The notes under the pieces: generated by a model
The model's input: only the letters and a program-made list of their open reading frames with translations
Told to the model about the DNA's origin: nothing
Database searches by the model: none
Source: a virus
Direction: 5' to 3' (one strand)
DNA: 46,121 bases
IMG/VR virus record: IMGVR_UViG_3300033153_005115
Span: 1 to 46,121 of that record
Program-made: the position numbers and the translations under genes
In this document: positions 1 through 5,233 of the stretch, in pieces
How positions within the stretch are numbered: position 1 is the first letter of the stretch
How the letters are laid out: every line of letters begins with the position of its first letter

Positions 1-114
1 GTGAGCAGTAGATAGGTAGGTGAGCAGTAGATAGGTAGGTGAGCAGTAGATAGGTAGGTGAGCAGTAGATAGGTAGGTGAGCAGTAGATAGGTAGGTGAG
101 CAGTAGATAGGTAG
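1..114. repeat. Six perfect 19-bp tandem repeats
   Basis: The unit gtgagcagtagataggtag is repeated six times without a mismatch (starts at 1, 20, 39, 58, 77 and 96), and the array begins at the first base of the window. It is non-coding. If the genome is circular or permuted, the array lies about 240 bp upstream of the small terminase gene, where cos or pac recognition repeats are often found. It could equally be a terminal-repeat or assembly-edge effect, because the array may continue beyond the window. Confidence 0.97.
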
Positions 115-118
115 ATAA

Positions 119-147
119 GTAGCTATGATCCTTTAAGTCATAGCTAC
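119..147. terminator. Hairpin downstream of the leftward small-gene cluster
   Basis: A perfect 10-bp inverted repeat (gtagctatga / tcatagctac) is separated by a 9-nt loop. It lies about 70 bp past the stop of the last leftward gene (216-944). No clean T tract follows it on the minus strand, so termination is inferred from position and stem strength. It could instead be a protein-binding palindrome next to the 19-bp repeats. Confidence 0.5.
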
Positions 148-215
148 AGTTTAATTATACATATGTAAAGATCAGATAAATTATACCCATAATAACAAAG
201 GTAAAATAATTAAAA

Positions 216-944
216 TCATACATAATTTAATTCATTCGGTACTATTTTTTCTAATTCAGATCTTAATAAAATTGGATCAAGATTGTTGTAATACTTTATT
301 ACTTCATTAATAAATATTTCTTTTTGATCTTCATCATAGTATAGATACATCCCGTCCAATTCTTCATTGTAATACTCTTCATCGTTGATAGTTATTCGTG
401 CAATTATCGGACTATCATAAAAATAATGTTTAATCTCTTCTGTTAATGAATCAAGATCTATTGTATCACATCCCCATGCCTTACAAAAGATGTCACTTAA
501 TACAATTATACTTGCTTGATCCCCTTGACTATAGCCGGTTATGTTAATAACATCATATAACTTTTTATACTTAATATCAGAACTTAAAATAAGACAATAA
601 AGATCATTAATATCATTGAATTCTAAATGATCGTTACACATATCACGAATTGATAGATCTTTTATATCAGAATAAATATAACCTAATTCATTTATGATAT
701 GTTTCATAAATTTGATTTTATTAACACGTGTTTCATCAAATTTATAAAGATCATCAATATCTATTTTTTTTGGGTCATAGCCTAATTTATAAGATAAATT
801 ATCATAGTCAACATATACAAAAAAATCTTTAAAGTTGTTAGATCTTACTATATTTTCATTAAAATTAGTTTGACTTCCGAATATATCATAACTTAAATTT
901 AGATCTATGTTTAAGCCGGTACTTGATTGATTGTAATTATTCAT
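216..944 (-). CDS. Hypothetical acidic protein, 242 aa
   Basis: I do not recognise this protein. It is 242 residues long, rich in Asp, Glu, Ile, Asn and Tyr, and has no signal peptide, membrane segment or clear motif. The start is supported by AAAGGAAAGTAAAATGA, the same leader found before the next gene upstream (start 1217), so the two initiation regions look duplicated. It is the last gene of a leftward run of eight closely packed small genes and ends about 70 bp before a hairpin. Its large size and acidity in a cluster of small accessory genes would suit a host-takeover or counter-defence role, but nothing in the sequence shows that. Confidence 0.85.
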   Translation of the reverse strand: MNNYNQSSTGLNIDLNLSYDIFGSQTNFNENIVRSNNFKDFFVYVDYDNLSYKLGYDPKKIDIDDLYKFDETRVNKIKFMKHIINELGYIYSDIKDLSIRDMCNDHLEFNDINDLYCLILSSDIKYKKLYDVINITGYSQGDQASIIVLSDIFCKAWGCDTIDLDSLTEEIKHYFYDSPIIARITINDEEYYNEELDGMYLYYDEDQKEIFINEVIKYYNNLDPILLRSELEKIVPNELNYV

Positions 945-956
945 TTTACTTTCCTT

Positions 957-1217
957 TTATAAGTGGTTCAATATTTCTTTTATTAAAAATAAAGTCTCTT
1001 CATTTTTACCTCTATAGTCTATCTCATTTAATCTCTCTTCACCTCTAAATACTATGTTGTTTTCGTATTCGCTTAACCCTACTTGATAAGCGATAGTATC
1101 ACAACATTTTAAATGTGACTTTCCTATCTCTTCTAGGTAAGTATCATATGATTTTTCAATATCTTCTAACTGTTTAACTTCATTTAACACTTCTTTTAAT
1201 TGATTAAATTTTGTCAT
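957..1217 (-). CDS. Hypothetical protein, 86 aa
   Basis: Unrecognised 86-residue protein. The first 30 residues are strongly helical and charged (KEVLNEVKQLEDIEKSYDTY), probably a coiled coil, followed by a short segment with a Cys pair (CC near residue 38). The ribosome binding site AAAGGAAAGTAAAATG is strong. It starts 1 bp after the stop of the 77-aa gene upstream and ends 12 bp before the next start, so translation is probably coupled within the leftward cluster. Confidence 0.82.
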   Translation of the reverse strand: MTKFNQLKEVLNEVKQLEDIEKSYDTYLEEIGKSHLKCCDTIAYQVGLSEYENNIVFRGEERLNEIDYRGKNEETLFLIKEILNHL

Positions 1218-1218
1218 T

Positions 1219-1452
1219 TTACTTTCCTTTACTTATTGTTAGATTGGTATAACCTACATCATGCAACATCTTTATGCCCTGTGAAGTCTCTTCACTATTA
1301 CATTGATCTAAGTCACTTATTAGATCAATACTAGCATTTCCATGTTGTCCAATTCCCATATAAGATAATATAAAACCATCCTCTTTGATATTTGGAAATA
1401 AAGCAATGATCTGACCATCTTCATACTTTCTAAATATAACTATTGTTTGCAT
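1219..1452 (-). CDS. Small conserved protein of the MQTIVIFRK type, 77 aa
   Basis: I place the start at the ATG at 1452, not further upstream, because GGAAGGA precedes it at good spacing and the ATG follows the stop of the upstream gene by one base (TAA-A-ATG). The product begins MQTIVIFRKYEDGQIIALFP and continues with SYMGIGQHGNA. From memory, this IIALFP...SYM.VGQHG pattern belongs to a small family of unknown function found widely in phages and mobile elements. It has no catalytic signature and is probably a small alpha/beta fold. Family membership is recollection, not a search result. Confidence 0.85.
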   Translation of the reverse strand: MQTIVIFRKYEDGQIIALFPNIKEDGFILSYMGIGQHGNASIDLISDLDQCNSEETSQGIKMLHDVGYTNLTISKGK

Positions 1453-1453
1453 T

Positions 1454-1657
1454 TTAGCATCCTTCCAATTCTTCAAAATCAAATTGTATTTCTTCTTTAG
1501 TTTCATTAAAAAACAACACTATCTTTTTAGTATCATTAAAGATATGTTTGACAGTTCCAACCATATTATAAATACTTATTTCTTGATTAATATAAAATAA
1601 TTTTTCTTTACCCATATTAGTATAAGATACCACTCTTCTATTTTTTTTATTTTCCAT
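1454..1657 (-). CDS. Hypothetical protein, 67 aa
   Basis: Unrecognised 67-residue protein with a basic N-terminus (ENKKNRRVV), then alternating hydrophobic residues that suggest a small beta-barrel (SH3- or KOW-like), and an acidic end (EEIQFDFEELEGC). The ribosome binding site GGAAGGAAATAAAAATG is good. It sits 2 bp from the upstream gene and 1 bp from the downstream start, as expected for a coupled operon. Confidence 0.8.
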   Translation of the reverse strand: MENKKNRRVVSYTNMGKEKLFYINQEISIYNMVGTVKHIFNDTKKIVLFFNETKEEIQFDFEELEGC

Positions 1658-1659
1658 TT

Positions 1660-1875
1660 TTATTTCCTTCCTTTATAATAATCTGTAAAAGCAAAAGGTA
1701 TTTCATACATTGCCTTATTGTCAATCTGACTTATAAAAGTAGTCACATTACATTTAAATTCATATTGATCTATTATCTCTTTTGTTTCATCTGTTACATA
1801 AATATATAAATCGCTACAATAGTTAAAATATTCAATATTATTATCTTTTACATATTGTAAAATATTAGTTAACAT
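1660..1875 (-). CDS. Hypothetical protein, 71 aa
   Basis: Unrecognised 71-residue protein rich in Tyr, Asn and Ile, with pattern LQYVKDNNIEYF then LYIYVTDET. Its start overlaps the stop of the 211-aa gene (ATGTTAA), so it is probably translated by re-initiation. It may be a small alpha/beta domain; no function can be inferred. Confidence 0.8.
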   Translation of the reverse strand: MLTNILQYVKDNNIEYFNYCSDLYIYVTDETKEIIDQYEFKCNVTTFISQIDNKAMYEIPFAFTDYYKGRK

Positions 1876-2504
1876 AATGTTTCCTTTGTATCATGTACAC
1901 ATAACCCTTTATTTATCACTTTTAAATCTGTAAAACTCCCATTTAATTTATTATTAACAAATTTAATAATATTTTCTTTTGTGTATTCAAAAAATAAGCC
2001 CGTTTCATGTTTTCTTATCTCTGACTTTTGATTACACCCCTCTTTCACATCATCATAAAAACAGTGTGTTATATGTGAACTAAAGTGTAAATGTTGCACG
2101 TATGTACTCATATTTTTACTAACCTTAGTCCCGCTCATTTCTAAATAAATAGGCCTGTTATCATCATTTAAAAATCGTGTTCTTATTCTACAATTTCCGA
2201 CACCGTTATTTTCTGCTATATCCCATCCCGCACCCTCAAAAACTAATGTTTTATTCATCGGTGCTTTTTTATTTCCTTCAATATTTTTAAACCCTTCTCT
2301 GATTTTCGCTAACATCTTATTGATGCCTACAAATAATTTTTCACATGGTAAGTTATAATCATATACATATTTATATGGGTTAATTGTCCCGAATAAAGAA
2401 AAGTAATATTTGTCTAAAGCATTGATCATGGGTTTTTTTCTGTGACCCGTTATGAGTTGTAATTCCCGTAACATAGTTGCCTCTTTTATATTTGTATTTA
2501 ACAT
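1869..2504 (-). CDS. Hypothetical protein, 211 aa
   Basis: Unrecognised 211-residue protein. A second Met at residue 11 (MLRELQLITGH) has its own AGAGG site, but AAGGTGG lies before the first ATG, so either start is possible. The middle holds a run of beta strands (KTLVFEGAGWDI, CRIRTRFLNDD, RPIYLEMSGTK) and a His-rich stretch (YVQHLHFSSHITHCF, near residues 138-152) that could bind metal. It is encoded directly downstream of a 35-aa membrane peptide and upstream of the 71-aa gene, with overlap on that side. Confidence 0.83.
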   Translation of the reverse strand: MLNTNIKEATMLRELQLITGHRKKPMINALDKYYFSLFGTINPYKYVYDYNLPCEKLFVGINKMLAKIREGFKNIEGNKKAPMNKTLVFEGAGWDIAENNGVGNCRIRTRFLNDDNRPIYLEMSGTKVSKNMSTYVQHLHFSSHITHCFYDDVKEGCNQKSEIRKHETGLFFEYTKENIIKFVNNKLNGSFTDLKVINKGLCVHDTKETLC

Positions 2505-2505
2505 C

Positions 2506-2613
2506 TTAAACCACCTTACTTACTGCTATTACAAAAGTAATAAATATTGATAGACTTATGATCCATTTAAAATCAAGTTCTTTTTTAATTGTCGTATGTT
2601 TATAAATTTTCAT
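2506..2613 (-). CDS. Small membrane peptide, 35 aa
   Basis: A 35-codon reading frame runs from ATG at 2613 to TAA at 2506. It has a strong ribosome binding site (GAGAGGGTATAAAATG) and starts one base after the stop of the 79-aa gene. The N-terminal half is charged (KIYKHTTIKKELDFK) and the rest is one membrane helix (WIISLSIFITFVIAV). It ends 1 bp before the start of the next gene, whose AAGGTGG site lies inside its last codons. The tight packing argues that it is real. Function unknown; a small inner-membrane effector is possible. Confidence 0.72.
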   Translation of the reverse strand: MKIYKHTTIKKELDFKWIISLSIFITFVIAVSKVV

Positions 2614-2614
2614 T

Positions 2615-2854
2615 TTATACCCTCTCTATTTTAAAGTGTTTTTCTGTAGATGTAAAATCACTGTATATTATTAAAGTATCACCTTCTAATATCATGCTTA
2701 TTGAGTCTGTTATATCCTCTCTCTTAGGTGGATTCACTAAAAGTAATTTAAATATACTATTAGCATTATTAAGATAAGTTTTTTTAAAATACTCCCTCTT
2801 ATTAGCAAGTAATAGCTCTAAATAGTTAATAACCTCATTTGGAAGAGTGTTCAT
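2615..2854 (-). CDS. Hypothetical protein, 79 aa, first gene of the left cluster
   Basis: Unrecognised 79-residue protein with a helical N-terminal half (NEVINYLELLLANKREYFKKTYL) and a beta-rich C-terminal half (ISMILEGDTLIIYSDF). The ribosome binding site AAGGATCAACATG is strong. It is the promoter-proximal gene of the leftward cluster 216-2854; the region upstream holds an extended -10 and a palindrome that could control all eight genes. Confidence 0.82.
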   Translation of the reverse strand: MNTLPNEVINYLELLLANKREYFKKTYLNNANSIFKLLLVNPPKREDITDSISMILEGDTLIIYSDFTSTEKHFKIERV

Positions 2855-2956
2855 GTTGATCCTTTTAATCTTTATTTGTAACGCTATTAATATTACCTAT
2901 TTGTCAAGGGTAAAACCTAGTAAAAAAGTAATATTTAAGAAATATTTAAAGTAAAT

Positions 2957-2980
2957 GTTACTTATAGTAACGTTATATCA
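2957..2980 (-). promoter_or_regulatory. Candidate leftward promoter with operator-like palindrome
   Basis: On the minus strand the extended -10 TGATATAAC lies at 2980-2972. The palindrome GTTACT-tat-AGTAAC (2957-2971) lies immediately downstream, where it would cover the transcription start. A TTGACA at 2907-2902 is an alternative -35 but has no convincing -10. The site is about 100 bp upstream of the 79-aa gene and would drive the cluster 2854 to 216. Confidence 0.4.
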
Positions 2981-3018
2981 AAATTTACCTACTTTTATTT
3001 ATGATCTAACAGCGTATC

Positions 3019-3033
3019 AGACAAATTTTGTCT
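3019..3033. promoter_or_regulatory. 15-bp palindrome agacaaattttgtct
   Basis: A 7-bp perfect inverted repeat around a single central base, in non-coding DNA between the left cluster and the 61-bp repeats. Its size and symmetry fit a repressor operator. No T tract supports a terminator. Confidence 0.4.
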
Positions 3034-3042
3034 CATTTAACT

Positions 3043-3061
3043 TCATATTATTTAATATAAT
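3043..3061. promoter_or_regulatory. Copy of the late-promoter palindrome, without a matching -10
   Basis: The 19-mer tcatattatttaatataat is identical to 40469-40487, where it forms the spacer of a good leftward promoter. Its core ATATTA-TT-TAATAT is palindromic. Here the bases at the -10 position are AGTTAA instead of TATAAT, so the site may bind the same regulator without being a strong promoter. Confidence 0.45.
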
Positions 3062-3067
3062 TGTCAC

Positions 3068-3128
3068 ATTTGGGTTTTTTTGATGAGTTGCCTTAATAGA
3101 GAGTTGATAGAAGTCGGGGGGATTTTTT
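3068..3128. repeat. 61-bp direct repeat, copy 1
   Basis: Identical over 61 bp to 3196-3256, 128 bp apart. The unit begins atttgggttttttt, contains agttgccttaatagagagtt, and ends in a G6 run followed by a T tract. It is non-coding on both strands apart from short open frames. Two such long identical copies in a small phage genome imply a recent duplication or a functional site. Confidence 0.95.
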
Positions 3129-3136
3129 TTATTTTT

Positions 3137-3195
3137 CAAGCCAACCTCACCGACCGACCGGCGACCGGCAGGGGGCGGACAGCAACGGCGTAGCG
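3137..3195. other. GC-rich island between the two 61-bp repeats
   Basis: About 59 bp of strongly GC-rich sequence (for example cgaccgaccggcgaccgg and cagggggcggacagc) in an otherwise AT-rich, non-coding region. It contains repeated CGACCG units and the small inverted repeat CCGG-cga-CCGG. GC-rich cohesive-end sites are common in phages with GpA-type terminases, so a cos site is one possibility; a replication origin or recently acquired DNA are others. No gene is supported here. Confidence 0.75.
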
Positions 3196-3256
3196 ATTTG
3201 GGTTTTTTTGATGAGTTGCCTTAATAGAGAGTTGATAGAAGTCGGGGGGATTTTTT
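3196..3256. repeat. 61-bp direct repeat, copy 2
   Basis: Second copy of the unit at 3068-3128, with no mismatch over 61 bp; the copies diverge only in the length of the terminal T run. It lies just downstream of the GC-rich island and about 48 bp before the end of the 123-aa leftward gene. The remaining sequence 3257-3303 shows nothing further. Confidence 0.95.
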
Positions 3257-3303
3257 ATTTTATGTTAACTGTATAGTGACACGCTACCACCCACGCACCA
3301 CAC

Positions 3304-3675
3304 TCACTCAACAGCACTGTACTCAGCGAGGAGATCATCAGTGTCCATGTCATATATCTTCAATCTATCCTTAGTGGATCGTGAGATCTTAACACCCACT
3401 AAAGAACATGAATCCATATCAGGATAAGGAAAACAAAAACACCCTAACCTTCTATGTTGTATTCTATCAAACAATAAACCCCCATCTATATCTAATTCAA
3501 CACCACCATCACTTAGCATCCACATAGGAACATGATTATATCTTAAAACCATTAGGTCAGTGACTTCAGATGGTTCTAATTCATTAAAGGTTGTCCTAAC
3601 ACGTATGGCCGGTTGCGGATAATCATCAGAATCATATTGATCATCAGGCTGTAACCCATATTGGGTGTGTTTCAT
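3304..3675 (-). CDS. Hypothetical protein, 123 aa
   Basis: Unrecognised 123-residue acidic protein with a polar N-terminus (DDQYDSDDYPQP), then a mixed region (MVLRYNHVPMWML) and Cys-rich CFCFPYPDMDSC near residues 79-90. The start is supported by AAGGAGTTATTTATG. It is the last gene of the leftward group 7557-3304, but is separated from the gpZ-like gene by 268 bp of repeated AT-rich DNA, so it probably has its own promoter in 3697-3737. Confidence 0.82.
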   Translation of the reverse strand: MKHTQYGLQPDDQYDSDDYPQPAIRVRTTFNELEPSEVTDLMVLRYNHVPMWMLSDGGVELDIDGGLLFDRIQHRRLGCFCFPYPDMDSCSLVGVKISRSTKDRLKIYDMDTDDLLAEYSAVE

Positions 3676-3696
3676 AAATAACTCCTTATATAAAAG

Positions 3697-3737
3697 AAGT
3701 TTACCCCACTAATACTAAAGTTTACCTTAATTATACT
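3697..3737. promoter_or_regulatory. Tandem 20-bp operator or promoter repeats
   Basis: Two copies of AAGTTTACC-N6-ATACT start at 3697 and 3718, exactly 21 bp or two helical turns apart, upstream of the 123-aa leftward gene. A third copy (AAGTTTATC-N6-ATACT) lies at 42244-42263 in front of the rightward methyltransferase. The end of copy 2 reads as a -10 in both directions (TATACT rightward, TATAAT leftward at 3736-3731). The periodic spacing favours a regulator-binding site. Confidence 0.5.
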
Positions 3738-3768
3738 ATGTATTAAAACTCTCCTCATATGTTTTTTC

Positions 3769-3857
3769 ACCCACTTTTTCGCCCACTTTTTCGCCCATTT
3801 TTAATGCCTATTTTTTAAGCACTTTTTTTAAGGCATTTTTTAAGGCATTTTTTAAGG
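3769..3857. repeat. Degenerate short tandem repeats, T-rich
   Basis: Non-coding stretch between 3676 and 3943. It contains three near copies of cccactttttcg, then three near copies of a 13-bp unit with core ttaaggcattttt. A similar array (agggtaattttt, twice, then ttaaggctattttt) follows at 3910-3952 and runs into the 3' end of the gpZ-like gene. It looks like slippage-driven expansion and could include weak rho-independent termination signals for either strand. A 20-codon minus-strand frame made of GEKV repeats is present but not convincing. Confidence 0.75.
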
Positions 3858-3943
3858 AGTATTCTACGTATAATCATACTCACAATTTACCCCTATATTT
3901 TTCCCCCATTTTTTAGGGTAATTTTTAGGGTAATTTTTTAAGG

Positions 3944-4489
3944 CTATTTTTCAAGGATCGCTCTAATCTGAGATAAATATTCTTTCTTAAACCCTCTTCT
4001 ACCACTCTTACCAAACCAAAATGTTTTTACAAACTCTTCCTCTGCTTTAACCTGAGTGAACATATATGATGGAGTGATTGAGAAGTGTGGTATGAGTGGG
4101 TATCTTTCTTTACCCTCTCGTCTAAGGACAAACTTATTTCTACCCCCGCCTTGAATAAAAGCACTCTTCAGTTTGTTTCGTTTCTTTTGAATTTTATATG
4201 ATACCCCTGTTTTGATTGGACTAGCATGAAACTCAAAGAGGTTGATTGGTGTTGAGTGCATATGGAAAGTGTACACAGATTTCCCCACATTTGCCGGTGT
4301 AATTTTAACCTTCTTTTTAAGGTCTTTGGCTCTTAAATTCCATGACTTCCTCACTTTGGCAAGGGATGCTGTTGTAGCCACACGCCCTGCCTTGTTCATA
4401 GCACGTGATATTATCAATGGGTGCTGTTGATGGAACTTAGTATATTTCTTTAATAGTTTGGTAACACCGGTTACTTTGTAGGTAAGCAT
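3944..4489 (-). CDS. Tail completion protein Z-like (lambda gpZ family)
   Basis: The 181-aa protein is very basic and has the pattern of prophage minor tail protein Z. An N-terminal helix with an AMNKAGRVATTASLAKVRK segment (residues 30-48) is followed by W-NLRAKDLKKKVKIT, then beta strands around PINLFEF and GVSYKIQKKR, and a C-terminal FVLRREGKERYPLIPHFSITPSYMF. In lambda, gpZ is needed to complete the tail so that it joins the head. The start has a good GTAAGGACACGTTATG site and overlaps the upstream 63-aa gene by 19 bp. It is oddly placed: other head and tail genes are at 20-46 kb, and the lambda position for Z (between FII and U) is empty here. Confidence 0.68.
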   Translation of the reverse strand: MLTYKVTGVTKLLKKYTKFHQQHPLIISRAMNKAGRVATTASLAKVRKSWNLRAKDLKKKVKITPANVGKSVYTFHMHSTPINLFEFHASPIKTGVSYKIQKKRNKLKSAFIQGGGRNKFVLRREGKERYPLIPHFSITPSYMFTQVKAEEEFVKTFWFGKSGRRGFKKEYLSQIRAILEK

Positions 4490-4662
4490 AACGTGTCCTT
4501 ACATGATGCCACAGTGACCTCACCATACCCCTCAGAACTCCAATCTTCTAGTTGTGCTTGATAATATGTGTATGTGACCTTCTCTGTCTTTTTAATCCAT
4601 TTTAAGACACCAATCATCTGATCAACCGTTAACTCTTCCTCAATTTCTGTAAACCTACTCAT
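4471..4662 (-). CDS. Hypothetical protein, 63 aa
   Basis: Unrecognised 63-residue protein. It is mostly helical at the N-terminus (EIEEELTVDQMIGVLKWIKKTEKV), then has YTYYQAQLEDW and a small Cys-containing end. The start is supported by AAAAGGATCAGGTATG. Its 3' end overlaps the gpZ-like gene by 19 bp. It may be a partner of gpZ or an unrelated early protein. Confidence 0.75.
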   Translation of the reverse strand: MSRFTEIEEELTVDQMIGVLKWIKKTEKVTYTYYQAQLEDWSSEGYGEVTVASCKDTLCLPTK

Positions 4663-4680
4663 ACCTGATCCTTTTGCATA

Positions 4681-4689
4681 ATTATAGCA
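4681..4689 (-). promoter_or_regulatory. Extended -10 before the 63-aa gene and gpZ
   Basis: On the minus strand TGCTATAAT (an extended -10, TGnTATAAT) lies just 3' of the 94-aa gene and about 20 bp upstream of the 63-aa start. No good -35 is visible, but extended -10 promoters often lack one. It could give the gpZ-like gene separate expression from the upstream replication genes. Confidence 0.4.
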
Positions 4690-4691
4690 TT

Positions 4692-4976
4692 TTATCTTTT
4701 TTTAATAAACACCCATTGTTTACCACAACCTGTCTTTCTAAATTTATGTTCACCATAACCTGTTTTAGAGGTGTGATCAAAAGCTGTTGGTGCTAAAAAC
4801 GTACCATCTACATATGCAAATGTGATAGGGGCAACTACTTGACTAACTAAGTCTAATATTTTAACACCCTCTTTAATTTCACCATCACAATTTACCTCAT
4901 ATTTTTCTGTTTTAAGGTCGCTTAATTTTTTAGGGGCTTTAAATTTACCCATTCTGTTTAATTCTCTGTTAGTCAT
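4692..4976 (-). CDS. Hypothetical protein, 94 aa
   Basis: Unrecognised 94-residue basic protein with a Lys-rich N-terminal third (RMGKFKAPKKLSDLKTEKYEV), a hydrophobic middle (ILDLVSQVVAPITFAYVDGTF) and a basic end with one Cys (KTGCGKQWVFIKKR). The ribosome binding site AAAGGTGGGTTAAAATG lies inside the end of the upstream frame and the start overlaps its stop (ATGA). Small DNA-associated proteins of this sort are common beside phage primases, but no domain is recognised. Confidence 0.78.
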   Translation of the reverse strand: MTNRELNRMGKFKAPKKLSDLKTEKYEVNCDGEIKEGVKILDLVSQVVAPITFAYVDGTFLAPTAFDHTSKTGYGEHKFRKTGCGKQWVFIKKR

Positions 4977-5233
4977 TTTAACCCACCTTTAACTTTTAAC
5001 ACCCATTTAAATCTGACCTTCTTACCCCTGACAAATACCCCATTTCCCCGCCCCCTTTTACAGGGGTAGTAAGGGTAGAGTACGCAAGGGGGTCTTATAT
5101 AAATAGCAGTTATATTTCTTACTAACGCTCTCACCGAGCCTAAATCATATATTCGTATAAATACCCTTCTTACCCTCTCTACCCCTATATATAGCACCAT
5201 GGGAAACGGGGTATTATGTTTTTTCTCAAACAT
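4973..5233 (-). CDS. Questionable basic protein, 86 aa
   Basis: The frame starts inside the last codons of the primase-helicase (ATGTTTGA) and ends with an ATGA overlap onto the 94-aa gene, so it is positioned as a coupled gene. The composition is odd for this phage: rich in Arg, Val, Pro and Tyr (RALVRNITAIYIRPPCVL; RGRGNGVFVRGKKVRFKW). The DNA is rich in C runs and has a long-range inverted repeat (arms 5034-5048 and 5201-5215). No ribosome binding site precedes it. It could be a real small basic protein or a structured non-coding spacer that happens to be open. Confidence 0.5.
   Translation of the reverse strand: MFEKKHNTPFPMVLYIGVERVRRVFIRIYDLGSVRALVRNITAIYIRPPCVLYPYYPCKRGRGNGVFVRGKKVRFKWVLKVKGGLK
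5034..5215. repeat. Long-range inverted repeat, C-rich region
   Basis: Left arm aataccccatttccc (5034-5048) pairs with right arm gggaaacggggtatt (5201-5215) at 14 of 15 positions. The interval contains further complementary tracts (ggggtagtaagggtagag against acccttcttaccctctcta). It would allow a large folded transcript immediately downstream of the primase-helicase gene. Confidence 0.5.

Noticed and set aside
1-114. CRISPR array
   Set aside because: The 19-bp units are directly adjacent with no spacers, and no cas genes are present.
2589-2777. Rightward frame opposite the 79-aa gene
   Set aside because: It lies antisense to a leftward gene that has a good ribosome binding site and coupled neighbours, and it has no such support itself.
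3739-3801. 20-codon frame with GEKV repeats on the minus strand
   Set aside because: It arises from the short tandem repeats, lacks a ribosome binding site and has an in-frame stop just upstream.
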